Assembly (NCBI RefSeq): GCF_913062585.1
Contig: NZ_CAJXWX010000007.1
Span: 85,909-149,908 of the forward strand
Origin: an uncultured Sphingomonas sp.
GTDB taxonomy: Bacteria; Pseudomonadota; Alphaproteobacteria; Sphingomonadales; Sphingomonadaceae
Direction: 5' to 3'
DNA: 64,000 nt
The notes under the pieces were generated by a model, which did no database searches, was not told the DNA's origin, and was given only the letters and a program-made list of their open reading frames with translations. Made by a program: the position numbers and the translations under genes. Below are positions 7,819-15,507 of this stretch, piece after piece. Each line of letters opens with the position of its first letter. Within the stretch, counting starts at the first letter, position 1.

Positions 7819-10014
7819 ATGAATCTCGACGAGATCCAGCAGATTTTCTTCCAGGAATGCGAGGAAGGCCTCGGCACCCTGGAATCCGCCTTCGACGATC
7901 TGAAGCGCGCGCGCCATGATGACGAGACGATCAATACCGTCTTTCGCGCGGTCCACTCGATCAAGGGCGGCGCGGGCGCGTTCGGCCATGAACGGCTGCA
8001 GCATTTCTCGCACCATTACGAAACCCTGCTCGACCTGATCCGCAACGGCACGCTGCCGCTGGGCGAACCGCTGATCGACCTGATCGTCGCCGCCTTCGAC
8101 ACGCTGTCCGACCATGTCGCCGCCGCGCGCGGCGAAGGCGCAATGCCCGCCGACCAGGCGATGCTCGACCGTCTGGCCGCCGCGGCGCTGGGCGACATGG
8201 GCGCAGCCTCGACTGAACCGGACCTTGCCGCCAACGATGTCGCCCCCGAAGCGGAAGCCGCGCCGGCGCTCGACGATTTCGACGCGCTGTTCGCGATGCT
8301 GGAGGATCCCTCGCTCGCCGCGCCCGCCGCAACCGCGGCGCCCGAATGGATCGTCACCGTGCATCCGGGCCCGCGCGCCTTCGACCATGGCGCCGAGCCG
8401 ATGCTGGCGCTGCGCGAACTGGCGCGCATGGGCGGCCGCACGCTGTCGGCGGACCTGTCCGACCTGCCGCTGCTCGACGGGCTGGATGCCGAACGCGCCT
8501 ATATCGGCTTCACCATGGCGCTGCCGGGTGCGATCGACGAAGACGATATCCGCGCGGTCTTCGACTTTGCCGATCCGCAGTGCCGCCTGACCATCACCCG
8601 CGATTCGGCCGAGAATCCGGCACCGGACGTGCTGGAGGTCGCCGTCGAGGCGGCGGTCGCTCCGTCTCCGCCGGCCCCCGCCCCAACTCCCGCCGTCACC
8701 GTCGCGCCATCCGCGCCCGTCATCGCCGACGCGCCGGCCCCCGTCGTCGCCACGCCCGCCGCCCCCGCGCCGGCATCCGGCGGCGAGCCGAGCGGCGGTC
8801 CGCGCGTGGCCGCCACCCAGACGATCCGTGTCGATCTCGACAAGCTGGACCGCCTGGTCAATCTGGTGGGCGAGTTGGTGATCACCCAGGCGATGCTGGC
8901 GCAGCGCCTGTCCGAGAACGAGATGGGCTCGATCCCCGAGCTGTCCGACCTCGACCACCTGACGCGCGAGCTGCAGGATTCGACCATGGCGATCCGCGCC
9001 CAGCCGATGAAGACGGTGTTCAGCCGCGTGCCGCGCATCATCCGCGAACTGGAGGTCGAGACCGGCAAGCGTGTCCGCCTGGAGGTCGAGGGCGAGATGA
9101 CCGAGGTCGACAAGACCGTGGTCGAGCGCATCGGCGAGCCGCTGACCCACCTCATCCGCAACGCCGTCGACCATGGCCTGGAAACCCCGGCCGACCGCAA
9201 GGCGGCGGGCAAGGACGGCGAAGGCGTCGTCACCCTGTCGGCCGCCCACCAGTCGGGCCGGATCGTCATCACCGTCGCCGATGACGGGCGCGGCATCGAC
9301 CGCGCGCGCGTCAAGGCCAAGGCGATCGAGCGCGGCATCATCACCCCCGATGCGCAGCTGTCCGAGGAAGAGATCGACAATCTGATCTTTGCCCCCGGCT
9401 TCTCGACCGCCGCCGTCGTCTCCAACATCTCGGGCCGCGGCGTCGGCATGGACGTGGTGCGCAAGAACATCCAGGCGCTGGGCGGCCGCATCGGCATCCA
9501 GTCGGTGCTGGGCAAGGGATCGAGCTTTTCGCTCAGCCTGCCGCTGACGCTGGCCGTGCTCGACGGCATGATCGTCACCGTCGGCGACCAGACCTTCGTC
9601 ATCCCGCTGACCCATATCGTGGAAAGCCTGCGCCCCGGCATCGACGAGGTCCAGGTGGTCGGCGGCCAGTCGCCGCTGCTCGACGTGCGCGGCACCTATG
9701 TGCCCGTCCACAGGGTCGGCGAGCAGCTGGGCGTCACCGGGGCGATCGCCAAGCCCGAAAATGCCGTGCTGATCGTGGTCGAAAGCGACCAGGGCCAGGC
9801 CGTGCTGATGGTCGATTCGATCCAGGATCAGCGCCAGGTCGTGGTCAAGAGCCTGGAGGCCAATTACCGCGCCATCCATGGCCTGGCCGGGGCGACCATC
9901 CTGGGCGACGGCCGCGTGGCGCTCATCCTGGACGTCGATGCGCTGATCGGCCGCTGGCGCCGTGACGGGCGCGGCGCGTCGGCCGGTGCGTTCATCGAGG
10001 ATCTGGCCGCTTGA
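7819..10014 (+). CDS. cheA: Chemotaxis histidine kinase CheA
   Basis: A 731-aa sensor kinase that phosphorylates CheY and CheB. The P1 Hpt domain (about 1-110) carries the phospho-acceptor His46 in VHSIKGGAGAFG. A variable region follows (about 135-275, a probable P2-like domain) with a long Pro/Ala-rich linker (about 278-325). The dimerisation helix pair starts near 334 (RVDLDKLDRLVNLVGEL). The ATPase N box (LTHLIRNAVDHG) is near 440, the G1 box (VADDGRGID) near 485, and the G2 box (SGRGVGMDVV) near 540. The CheW-like P5 domain fills about 575-731. It overlaps cheR by 4 bases. Confidence 0.97.
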   Translation: MNLDEIQQIFFQECEEGLGTLESAFDDLKRARHDDETINTVFRAVHSIKGGAGAFGHERLQHFSHHYETLLDLIRNGTLPLGEPLIDLIVAAFDTLSDHVAAARGEGAMPADQAMLDRLAAAALGDMGAASTEPDLAANDVAPEAEAAPALDDFDALFAMLEDPSLAAPAATAAPEWIVTVHPGPRAFDHGAEPMLALRELARMGGRTLSADLSDLPLLDGLDAERAYIGFTMALPGAIDEDDIRAVFDFADPQCRLTITRDSAENPAPDVLEVAVEAAVAPSPPAPAPTPAVTVAPSAPVIADAPAPVVATPAAPAPASGGEPSGGPRVAATQTIRVDLDKLDRLVNLVGELVITQAMLAQRLSENEMGSIPELSDLDHLTRELQDSTMAIRAQPMKTVFSRVPRIIRELEVETGKRVRLEVEGEMTEVDKTVVERIGEPLTHLIRNAVDHGLETPADRKAAGKDGEGVVTLSAAHQSGRIVITVADDGRGIDRARVKAKAIERGIITPDAQLSEEEIDNLIFAPGFSTAAVVSNISGRGVGMDVVRKNIQALGGRIGIQSVLGKGSSFSLSLPLTLAVLDGMIVTVGDQTFVIPLTHIVESLRPGIDEVQVVGGQSPLLDVRGTYVPVHRVGEQLGVTGAIAKPENAVLIVVESDQGQAVLMVDSIQDQRQVVVKSLEANYRAIHGLAGATILGDGRVALILDVDALIGRWRRDGRGASAGAFIEDLAA

Positions 10015-10880
10015 ACGCACTGGCCGCCCTGTCCTCCCGCGGGAGCGAACGCGAGATGGAGTTCGCCTTCTCGGCGTCCGACCACCGCGCGATCGCGGAC
10101 ATGATCTACGCCGAATCGGGCATCCTGCTGCCCGAGAGCAAGGCCAAGCTGATCTATGGGCGGCTGGCGCGGCGGCTGCGCGCCTGCGGGCTGTCGAACT
10201 TTCCCGATTATCTCGCGATGATCGAGCAGGATGCGGACGAACGCGCCCGCGCGATCGATGCGCTGACCACCAACCACACCTCGTTCTTCCGCGAAAATCA
10301 TCATTTCGAGCATTTCCGGGACGAGCTCTGGCCGGAATTCCGCCAGCGGCTGGCGACCGGCGGGCGCGTTCGCGTCTGGTCGGCGGCCTGCTCGAGCGGC
10401 GAGGAACCCTATTCGCTGATGATGACCCTGGCGGGCCAGGACGTCCGCGCCGCCGAGACGCTGGCGAGCCAGGATTTCCGCCTGCTCGCGACCGACCTGT
10501 CGCCCAGCGTCATCGCCACCGCCCGCGCGGGCCGCTATCCGCTCGAGACGACGCGCGCCATGCCCGCGTCGATGCGGGCCACCTGGTGCCGTCAGGTCGG
10601 CGATCAGGACGAACTACATCCCGCGCTGCGCGCGCCGATCGCTTTTCGCGAACTGAACCTGTTGCGCGGATGGCCGATGAAACGGCCGTTCGACGTCATC
10701 TTCTGCCGCAACGTCATGATCTATTTCGACGAGCCGACCAAGGCCCGGTTGTTGGGGCGCTTCGCCGATCAGCTGGTCGCGGGCGGCACCCTCTATATCG
10801 GTCATGCCGAACGTATTCCGCCGGAGGTCGCGGATCGGTTCCGCTGCATCGGTCGCACCGCTTTTCAGAAAGTCTCCTGA
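10011..10880 (+). CDS. cheR: Chemotaxis protein methyltransferase CheR
   Basis: Transfers methyl groups from S-adenosylmethionine to receptor glutamates. The N-terminal helical domain (about residues 15-90) ends in TNHTSFFREN. The SAM site includes WSAACSSGEEPYS near residue 126, and the conserved FCRNVMIYFD is near 230. The track-length start is TTG 10011, overlapping the cheA stop. ATG 10056, 15 codons later, leads into the conserved part and is an alternative start (274 aa). It overlaps cheB by one base. The MCP pentapeptide EWTEF is its likely docking site. Confidence 0.95.
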   Translation: MNALAALSSRGSEREMEFAFSASDHRAIADMIYAESGILLPESKAKLIYGRLARRLRACGLSNFPDYLAMIEQDADERARAIDALTTNHTSFFRENHHFEHFRDELWPEFRQRLATGGRVRVWSAACSSGEEPYSLMMTLAGQDVRAAETLASQDFRLLATDLSPSVIATARAGRYPLETTRAMPASMRATWCRQVGDQDELHPALRAPIAFRELNLLRGWPMKRPFDVIFCRNVMIYFDEPTKARLLGRFADQLVAGGTLYIGHAERIPPEVADRFRCIGRTAFQKVS

Positions 10881-11896
10881 TGGCCATTCGCACGCTGATC
10901 GTCGACGACTCCCCCACCATGCGGGCGCTGATCGCCAACACGCTGAGCCGTGACCCCGACATCGAGGTCGTCGGCGCCGCCAACGGCCCGATCCAGGCGC
11001 GCGAGATGATCAAGGCGCTCGACCCCGACGTCATCACGCTCGACGTCGAGATGCCCGACATGAACGGGCTCGACTTCCTGGAGCGCGTAATGCGGCTGCG
11101 GCCCATGCCGGTCGTCATGCTCTCGACGCTGACCCAGGCGGGGGCGGACATCACCATCCGCGCGCTGGAGCTGGGCGCGGTCGAATGCTGCGCCAAGCCG
11201 GCGGCGGGCTGCGTCGATCGCAACCTGGCCGCCAGCGTCAAGGCCGCCGCGGGCAGCCGCCGCATCCGGGTGAGCGAACCCGCCCCGTCCGCGTCGGTGC
11301 CCCATGCGCAGTTCGAGCCGCTACCCAAATCGCTGATCGCGATCGGCGCGTCGACCGGCGGTGTCGAGGCGCTGATCCAGGTGCTGAGCGGCTTTCCGGC
11401 GAACTGCCCGCCGACGGTCATCGTCCAGCACATGCCAGCGACCTTCACCACCAGCTTTGCCGCCAGGCTCGACCGGCTGTCCCAGCCGTCCGTGGCCGAG
11501 GCGCGGCACGGCCAGCCGCTGCTGCCCGGCCATGTCTATCTCGCGCCCGGCGGCACCCATCATCTGGAGGTCAGCGGCTTCGAGGGCCAGTATCGCGCGC
11601 GCCTGATCCCCGACGACCCGACCAGCGGCCACCGCCCCTCGGTCGACCGCCTGTTCCAGAGCGTGGCCAAAGTCGCGGGCCGCAACGCCGTCGGTGCGAT
11701 CCTGACCGGCATGGGCCGTGACGGCGCCGAAGGGCTGCTCGCCATGCGCGCCCAGGGCAGCTTCACGGTGGGCCAGGACAAGGAAAGCTGCGTCGTCTAT
11801 GGGATGCCCGGCGTCGCGCAGGAAATCGGCGCGGTGACCCGGCAGCTGACGCTGACCCGCATCGGCGCCGCGCTGATCGACCGGTGCCGCGCATGA
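10880..11896 (+). CDS. cheB: Chemotaxis response regulator/protein-glutamate methylesterase CheB
   Basis: A 338-aa protein with receiver domain (Asp9/Asp10, phospho-acceptor Asp55 in TLDVEMPDMNG) and C-terminal methylesterase domain. The full catalytic triad is present: Ser158 (IGASTGG), His184 (VQHMP) and Asp281 (MGRDGAEG). It removes receptor methyl groups after phosphorylation by CheA. The start ATG 10880 overlaps the cheR stop (TGATG). A longer in-frame ORF reading upstream from 9962 is antiparallel noise over cheR. It overlaps cheD by 4 bases. Confidence 0.97.
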   Translation: MAIRTLIVDDSPTMRALIANTLSRDPDIEVVGAANGPIQAREMIKALDPDVITLDVEMPDMNGLDFLERVMRLRPMPVVMLSTLTQAGADITIRALELGAVECCAKPAAGCVDRNLAASVKAAAGSRRIRVSEPAPSASVPHAQFEPLPKSLIAIGASTGGVEALIQVLSGFPANCPPTVIVQHMPATFTTSFAARLDRLSQPSVAEARHGQPLLPGHVYLAPGGTHHLEVSGFEGQYRARLIPDDPTSGHRPSVDRLFQSVAKVAGRNAVGAILTGMGRDGAEGLLAMRAQGSFTVGQDKESCVVYGMPGVAQEIGAVTRQLTLTRIGAALIDRCRA

Positions 11897-12507
11897 ACGC
11901 CATGCCCCACCGCCCCGCCACGGGCCCCATCGGCGCCCCCGTCACCGGCGCCTTCACCGGCCTGGCGCAACGCGACGGATTTCGCCGGATCAACGTGATC
12001 CAGGGCGAAACCCGCGTCAGCCAGGAAAAGGATGTCGTGCTGACCACCGTGCTGGGCAGCTGCATCTCGGCCTGTCTCTACGATCCGATCGCCGGGGTCG
12101 GCGGCCTCAACCATTTTCTTCTCGCCGAACCGGGCATGACGGAAACGGATCCTAAATCCATGCAGCGCTATGGCGTGTATGCGATGGAAGTTCTGATCAA
12201 CGCGATGATGGCGCTCGGCGCACAGCGGCACAGCCTGAAGGCACGGCTGTTCGGCGGCGCGATGATGCGCGACGGCTTCCGCGACATCGGTGCGGCCAAT
12301 GCGCAGTTCGCACGCCGTTTCCTGGCGGACGAGCGGATCGCGCTGGTCGGCGAGGATGTCGGCGGGATCAGCGCGCGTCGCGTCGAATTCCGTCCGGCCC
12401 TGGGCCTCGCCCGGTGCCGTCATGTCACCGATGCGCTGCCACCGCCGCCGCGCATCGCCCGCCCAACCCCGCCACCCGCCGCGACCGGCGACGTGGAGTT
12501 CTTCTGA
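11893..12507 (+). CDS. cheD: Chemoreceptor glutamine deamidase CheD
   Basis: A 204-aa protein that deamidates receptor glutamines to methylatable glutamates. The catalytic cysteine is in VLGSCISAC and the catalytic histidine in GGLNHFLLAEP. The conserved KARLFGGAMM follows. It is longer than many CheD proteins through a C-terminal Pro-rich extension (ALPPPPRIARPTPPPA) ending in DVEFF. The ATG at 11893 overlaps the cheB stop; a GTG three codons upstream is less likely. It overlaps or abuts cheY. Confidence 0.95.
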   Translation: MNAMPHRPATGPIGAPVTGAFTGLAQRDGFRRINVIQGETRVSQEKDVVLTTVLGSCISACLYDPIAGVGGLNHFLLAEPGMTETDPKSMQRYGVYAMEVLINAMMALGAQRHSLKARLFGGAMMRDGFRDIGAANAQFARRFLADERIALVGEDVGGISARRVEFRPALGLARCRHVTDALPPPPRIARPTPPPAATGDVEFF

Positions 12508-12536
12508 TGACCCAGATACAGTCGAAAGGCCCCTTC

Positions 12537-12914
12537 GTGTCCCAGACCATCATGACCGTGGACGATTCGCCCAGTATGCGAATGCTGCTCCGCGCCGCGC
12601 TGACCGATATGGGATATCAGGTGCTCGAAGCCGAGGACGGCGTCCATGCGCTCGACACGCTGGACGGCGTCACGCCCGAGACCGCGCCCGATCTGGTCAT
12701 CACCGACATCAACATGCCGCGCATGGACGGGTTCGGCCTGATCGAGGCGCTGCGTCGCCAGCCCGGGCATCGCAACCTGCCCATCCTGGTGCTGACCACC
12801 GAAAGCTCCGACGAGAAGAAGGCGCGCGCGCGCGAAGCGGGCGCGACGGGCTGGATCGTCAAGCCCTTCAACCCGGAAAAGCTCGCCGCGGCCATCCGCC
12901 GCGTGCTGCACTGA
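12537..12914 (+). CDS. cheY: Single-domain response regulator CheY
   Basis: A 125-aa receiver that would carry the signal from CheA to the flagellar switch. Acidic pocket Asp9/Asp10, phospho-acceptor Asp57 (VITDINMPRMDG), switch Thr in LVLTTE and Lys in IVKPFN are all present. The start chosen is GTG 12537, with GAAAGG at 12524-12529 and the usual CheY length. ATG 12507, overlapping the cheD stop, would add ten residues (MTQIQSKGPF) not typical of the family. Confidence 0.95.
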   Translation: MSQTIMTVDDSPSMRMLLRAALTDMGYQVLEAEDGVHALDTLDGVTPETAPDLVITDINMPRMDGFGLIEALRRQPGHRNLPILVLTTESSDEKKARAREAGATGWIVKPFNPEKLAAAIRRVLH

Positions 12915-12939
12915 TCCCCTGATCCCGAGGAAACCGACC

Positions 12940-13383
12940 ATGTCGCGTCAGCTCATCACCTTCCAGCTCGGCGACCAGATCCTGGGCGTCGACATCATGG
13001 CCATCCGCGAGATCCGCGCCTGGTCGCCCGCCACCCCGCTGCCCAACGTGCCCGCCCATGTGCGCGGCGTCGTGAACCTGCGCGGCGTCGTCCTGCCGGT
13101 CCTCGACCTGCGCCACCGCCTGGGCTGGGGCGTCACCGATCCCAGCGCGCGCCACGTCATCATCGTGGTGCGGATCGGCGACCAGCTGCAGGGCCTGATC
13201 GTCGATGCGGTCAACGACATCGTGACCATCCCGCCCGAGGCGATGCAGCCGCTGCCCGACATGGGCGACGCGACCGCGGCCCATTATCTGGAGGGCCTGG
13301 CGACGATCGAACAGCGCCTGATCCTGATCCTGGCGCTCGACCGCCTGACCGACAGCGTGTCGCTGACGGCCGAGGCGGCTTGA
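12940..13383 (+). CDS. cheW: Chemotaxis coupling protein CheW
   Basis: A 147-aa adaptor connecting receptors to CheA. Conserved blocks: FQLGDQILGVDIMAIREI, LPNVPAHVRGVVNLRG, LPVLDLRHRLGW and a DAVNDIVTIP segment. The start ATG 12940 has GAGGAAA upstream (CCCGAGGAAACCGACC). It lies 25 bp after cheY and completes the core signalling set. Confidence 0.96.
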   Translation: MSRQLITFQLGDQILGVDIMAIREIRAWSPATPLPNVPAHVRGVVNLRGVVLPVLDLRHRLGWGVTDPSARHVIIVVRIGDQLQGLIVDAVNDIVTIPPEAMQPLPDMGDATAAHYLEGLATIEQRLILILALDRLTDSVSLTAEAA

Positions 13384-13436
13384 ACTTCTTTTTTCCCTGT
13401 ACGTGACGGCGTATCCGTCTTGGAAGGTATACCGTA

Positions 13437-14450
13437 ATGGCCGACGTAAAGGTTCTGGTGGTCGATGACTCGCTGACGATGCGGGTCCTCATCTCGGGCG
13501 CCCTGGAGCGGATCAAGGGCGTCGCGGTCGTCGGCGCCGCCGACGGCGCGGTCGAGGCCCGCGATATGGTCATCAAGCACCGTCCCGACGTGATGACCCT
13601 GGACGTCGAAATGCCGGGCATGAGCGGCCTGGAATATCTGGCCGAGATCATGGAGGAACGGCCGATGCCGGTCATCATGTTCTCGACCCGCACCGCCGCG
13701 GGTGCGGCCGAGTCGATCGAGGCGCTGCGGCTGGGCGCGATCGACTGTTTCCCCAAGCCCAAGGTCGCGGTCCAGTCCGAACTCGACGCCATCATCGGCA
13801 AGCTGGGCAAGCGGATCAAGTCGGCGCGCAACGCCGATCTGAAGCGCACCTCGGCCAGCTCGCTGAGCCAGGCGCGCAAGGCCGCGCCGCCGCCGATGCA
13901 CTGGAACGGTCGCGTCCTGGCGATCGGCGCGGACTCGGCCAACACCCAGGCGCTGTTCGACCTGTTCCAGACCTTCCCCGAAAACTGCCCGCCGACGCTG
14001 GTCGTGCAGCAGATGAGCCCCGGCCTGCTGACCCCGATGGTCGAGCAGCTGCGCGAACAGATCGCGCCGCGCGTCCTCGAGGCGAGCGATGGCCTGAAGG
14101 TGGAGCAGGGCACCATCTATTTCGCGCCGCAGGGCGATACCCACATGGTCATCGACAGCTGGCCGGACGCGACGATCCGCCTGCTGGCCCGCGAGCCGGT
14201 GGCGGGCGAACGCCCGTCCATCTCGCTGCTCTTCGCCTCGGTCGCGAAGGCGGCGGGCAGCAACGCCCTGGGCCTGCTGGTCGCGCTGGACGACGAGGAC
14301 GGCGCGGCGGGCCTGCGCGCGATGCTGGCGGGCGGCGCCTATGCGATCGGCCGCAACGGCACCGACTTCACCCTGTTCAAGGGCATGGCGTCGCAGCCCC
14401 TGGTAGGCGGCACCATAGCCTCGAACGTCATGAAATTGTGCGGCAAATGA
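13437..14450 (+). CDS. CheB-like protein with degenerate methylesterase domain
   Basis: A 337-aa protein with the same two-domain layout as CheB. The receiver looks active: Asp10/Asp11, phospho-acceptor Asp56 (TLDVEMPGMSG), FSTRT and Lys in FPKPK. The effector domain aligns with the CheB at 10880-11896 throughout. However, the catalytic Ser (IGASTGG) is Asp166 in IGADSAN, and the catalytic His (VQHMP) is Gln192 in VQQMS. Only the Asp (Asp288, DEDGAAG) is kept. It is therefore probably not a methylesterase. GGAAGG lies before the ATG, 53 bp after cheW. It overlaps the next gene by 4 bases. Confidence 0.9.
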   Translation: MADVKVLVVDDSLTMRVLISGALERIKGVAVVGAADGAVEARDMVIKHRPDVMTLDVEMPGMSGLEYLAEIMEERPMPVIMFSTRTAAGAAESIEALRLGAIDCFPKPKVAVQSELDAIIGKLGKRIKSARNADLKRTSASSLSQARKAAPPPMHWNGRVLAIGADSANTQALFDLFQTFPENCPPTLVVQQMSPGLLTPMVEQLREQIAPRVLEASDGLKVEQGTIYFAPQGDTHMVIDSWPDATIRLLAREPVAGERPSISLLFASVAKAAGSNALGLLVALDDEDGAAGLRAMLAGGAYAIGRNGTDFTLFKGMASQPLVGGTIASNVMKLCGK

Positions 14451-14728
14451 CGGTGCCGGGCGGGGACGGGGCGCTGGCCCGTGCACTGGCGGACGAGCTG
14501 GTCGACCTGACCCGCTCGCTCGCCGACCTGGCCTATGAACTGGGCAGCGATCCGGGGACGCTGCGGCGTCACATGGTCAGCATCCAGTCGATCGACCGGA
14601 TCACCCAGGCGCAGCTGGCCATCGCGGAAATCCTGCGATCCGATGCGCCGGTGGCGAACCGGATCGACGGGGTCACGCTGGAGACGCTGGCCGACAGCCT
14701 GCGCAACCGGATCGGCCAGGCCGCCTGA
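14447..14728 (+). CDS. Small helical protein coupled to the CheB-like gene
   Basis: A 93-aa acidic protein, not recognised. It appears fully helical, with Leu/Ala-rich amphipathic segments (GALARALADELVDLTRSLADLAYEL and AQLAIAEILRSD). No signal peptide or membrane helix. ATG 14447 overlaps the previous stop (ATGA), so translation is coupled. Its place after the degenerate CheB suggests a partner in the chemotaxis pathway, but nothing in the sequence proves it. GTG 14438 would add three residues. Confidence 0.6.
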   Translation: MTVPGGDGALARALADELVDLTRSLADLAYELGSDPGTLRRHMVSIQSIDRITQAQLAIAEILRSDAPVANRIDGVTLETLADSLRNRIGQAA

Positions 14729-14755
14729 GTACGGGCCGCCTAAGTACGGGCCGCC

Positions 14756-15250
14756 TCAATCCAAAACGTTCGGATGGTCGCGCACGGTCAGGCGCTCGAT
14801 CAGCGGACGCAGACCGTTCAGCCATTCCCGCACGCCCGTCCGCGTTTCCTCGCTCAGGCTCAGCAGCGCCAGGCGACGGTCGGTCGGATGCGGCGCACTT
14901 TCGAACATGCCGTTGGACACCAGCATGTTGATCCAGCGGACAGCAGTCGTCCGGGGAACGCCCGAGGCCCGGTAGCAGGCACTGGTTTCGACCGGCCGCC
15001 CCGCCTCTTCCTCCAGGAACACGAACAGCAGCATATCGAAGGCCGGATCGGCGAACAGGTCGGCGGAAAAAAAGCCACCTATCCCCTCACGCGCGGACCG
15101 GATGATGCGACCGATAGCGGCCGGAGTGATGCGCGCCTCATTCTCGCTGCGGACCAGGGATTGGACCATCTCCAACTCGTCGCGTATGCGACGAAGCCGG
15201 TCATCAATACCTGCCGGCACATGTTCCCCTGCATCGTAGCGGTCGCTCAT
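14756..15250 (-). CDS. MarR-like winged-helix transcriptional regulator
   Basis: A 164-aa protein. The N-terminal ~70 residues are helical and variable. A winged-helix region follows: DMLLFVFLEEEAGRPVETSACYRASGVPRTTAVRWINMLVSNGMF, then the wing PHPTDRRLALLSLSEE, as in MarR relatives. It is convergent with the che cluster, ending 27 bp from it. Its promoter lies in the 257-bp gap at 15251-15507. Targets are unknown; no neighbour on its strand shares an operon with it. Confidence 0.75.
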   Translation of the reverse strand: MSDRYDAGEHVPAGIDDRLRRIRDELEMVQSLVRSENEARITPAAIGRIIRSAREGIGGFFSADLFADPAFDMLLFVFLEEEAGRPVETSACYRASGVPRTTAVRWINMLVSNGMFESAPHPTDRRLALLSLSEETRTGVREWLNGLRPLIERLTVRDHPNVLD

Positions 15251-15459
15251 GACCTCCGCTCTCCGACCATATCATTCCCCCTGTCGTCAGAGTTTTTGCT
15301 CGCTCGACCCTCCCGAATGCTATTTCGGTTTCGCCGCGTCTCCGCAATTCTCTCGGTTAAGGGATGGCATCGAAATTAGGGTGGGTTAACCAAAAACTTA
15401 AGAATTCGATCCGCGATTCCATCCCGGATCGGACTAATCCCATCAAAAATTCGGGCTTG

Positions 15460-15485
15460 AAAAGGCGAACCAGGTCAGGTTCGCC
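15460..15485 (-). terminator. Terminator of the glycine-rich TonB receptor gene
   Basis: A perfect 8-bp stem GGCGAACC/GGTTCGCC with a 6-base loop. On the minus strand it is followed by TTTTC and, a little further, TTTTT. It begins 23 bp after the receptor stop. The rest of the 15251-15507 gap is AT-richer, with TTAA repeats (15389, 15401) that may belong to the promoter of the regulator gene. Confidence 0.6.
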
Positions 15486-15507
15486 CCCAGAAACGACATG
15501 TCGGCTG

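Noticed and set aside
7468..10020. An 850-codon open frame on the minus strand across cheA
   Set aside because: It is the antisense shadow of cheA, which has all expected kinase motifs. The shadow protein is Asp/Arg/His-rich without domains, a GC-bias artefact.
9962..10879. N-terminal extension of CheB over cheR
   Set aside because: The frame is open by chance; CheB begins at ATG 10880 with the canonical receiver start.
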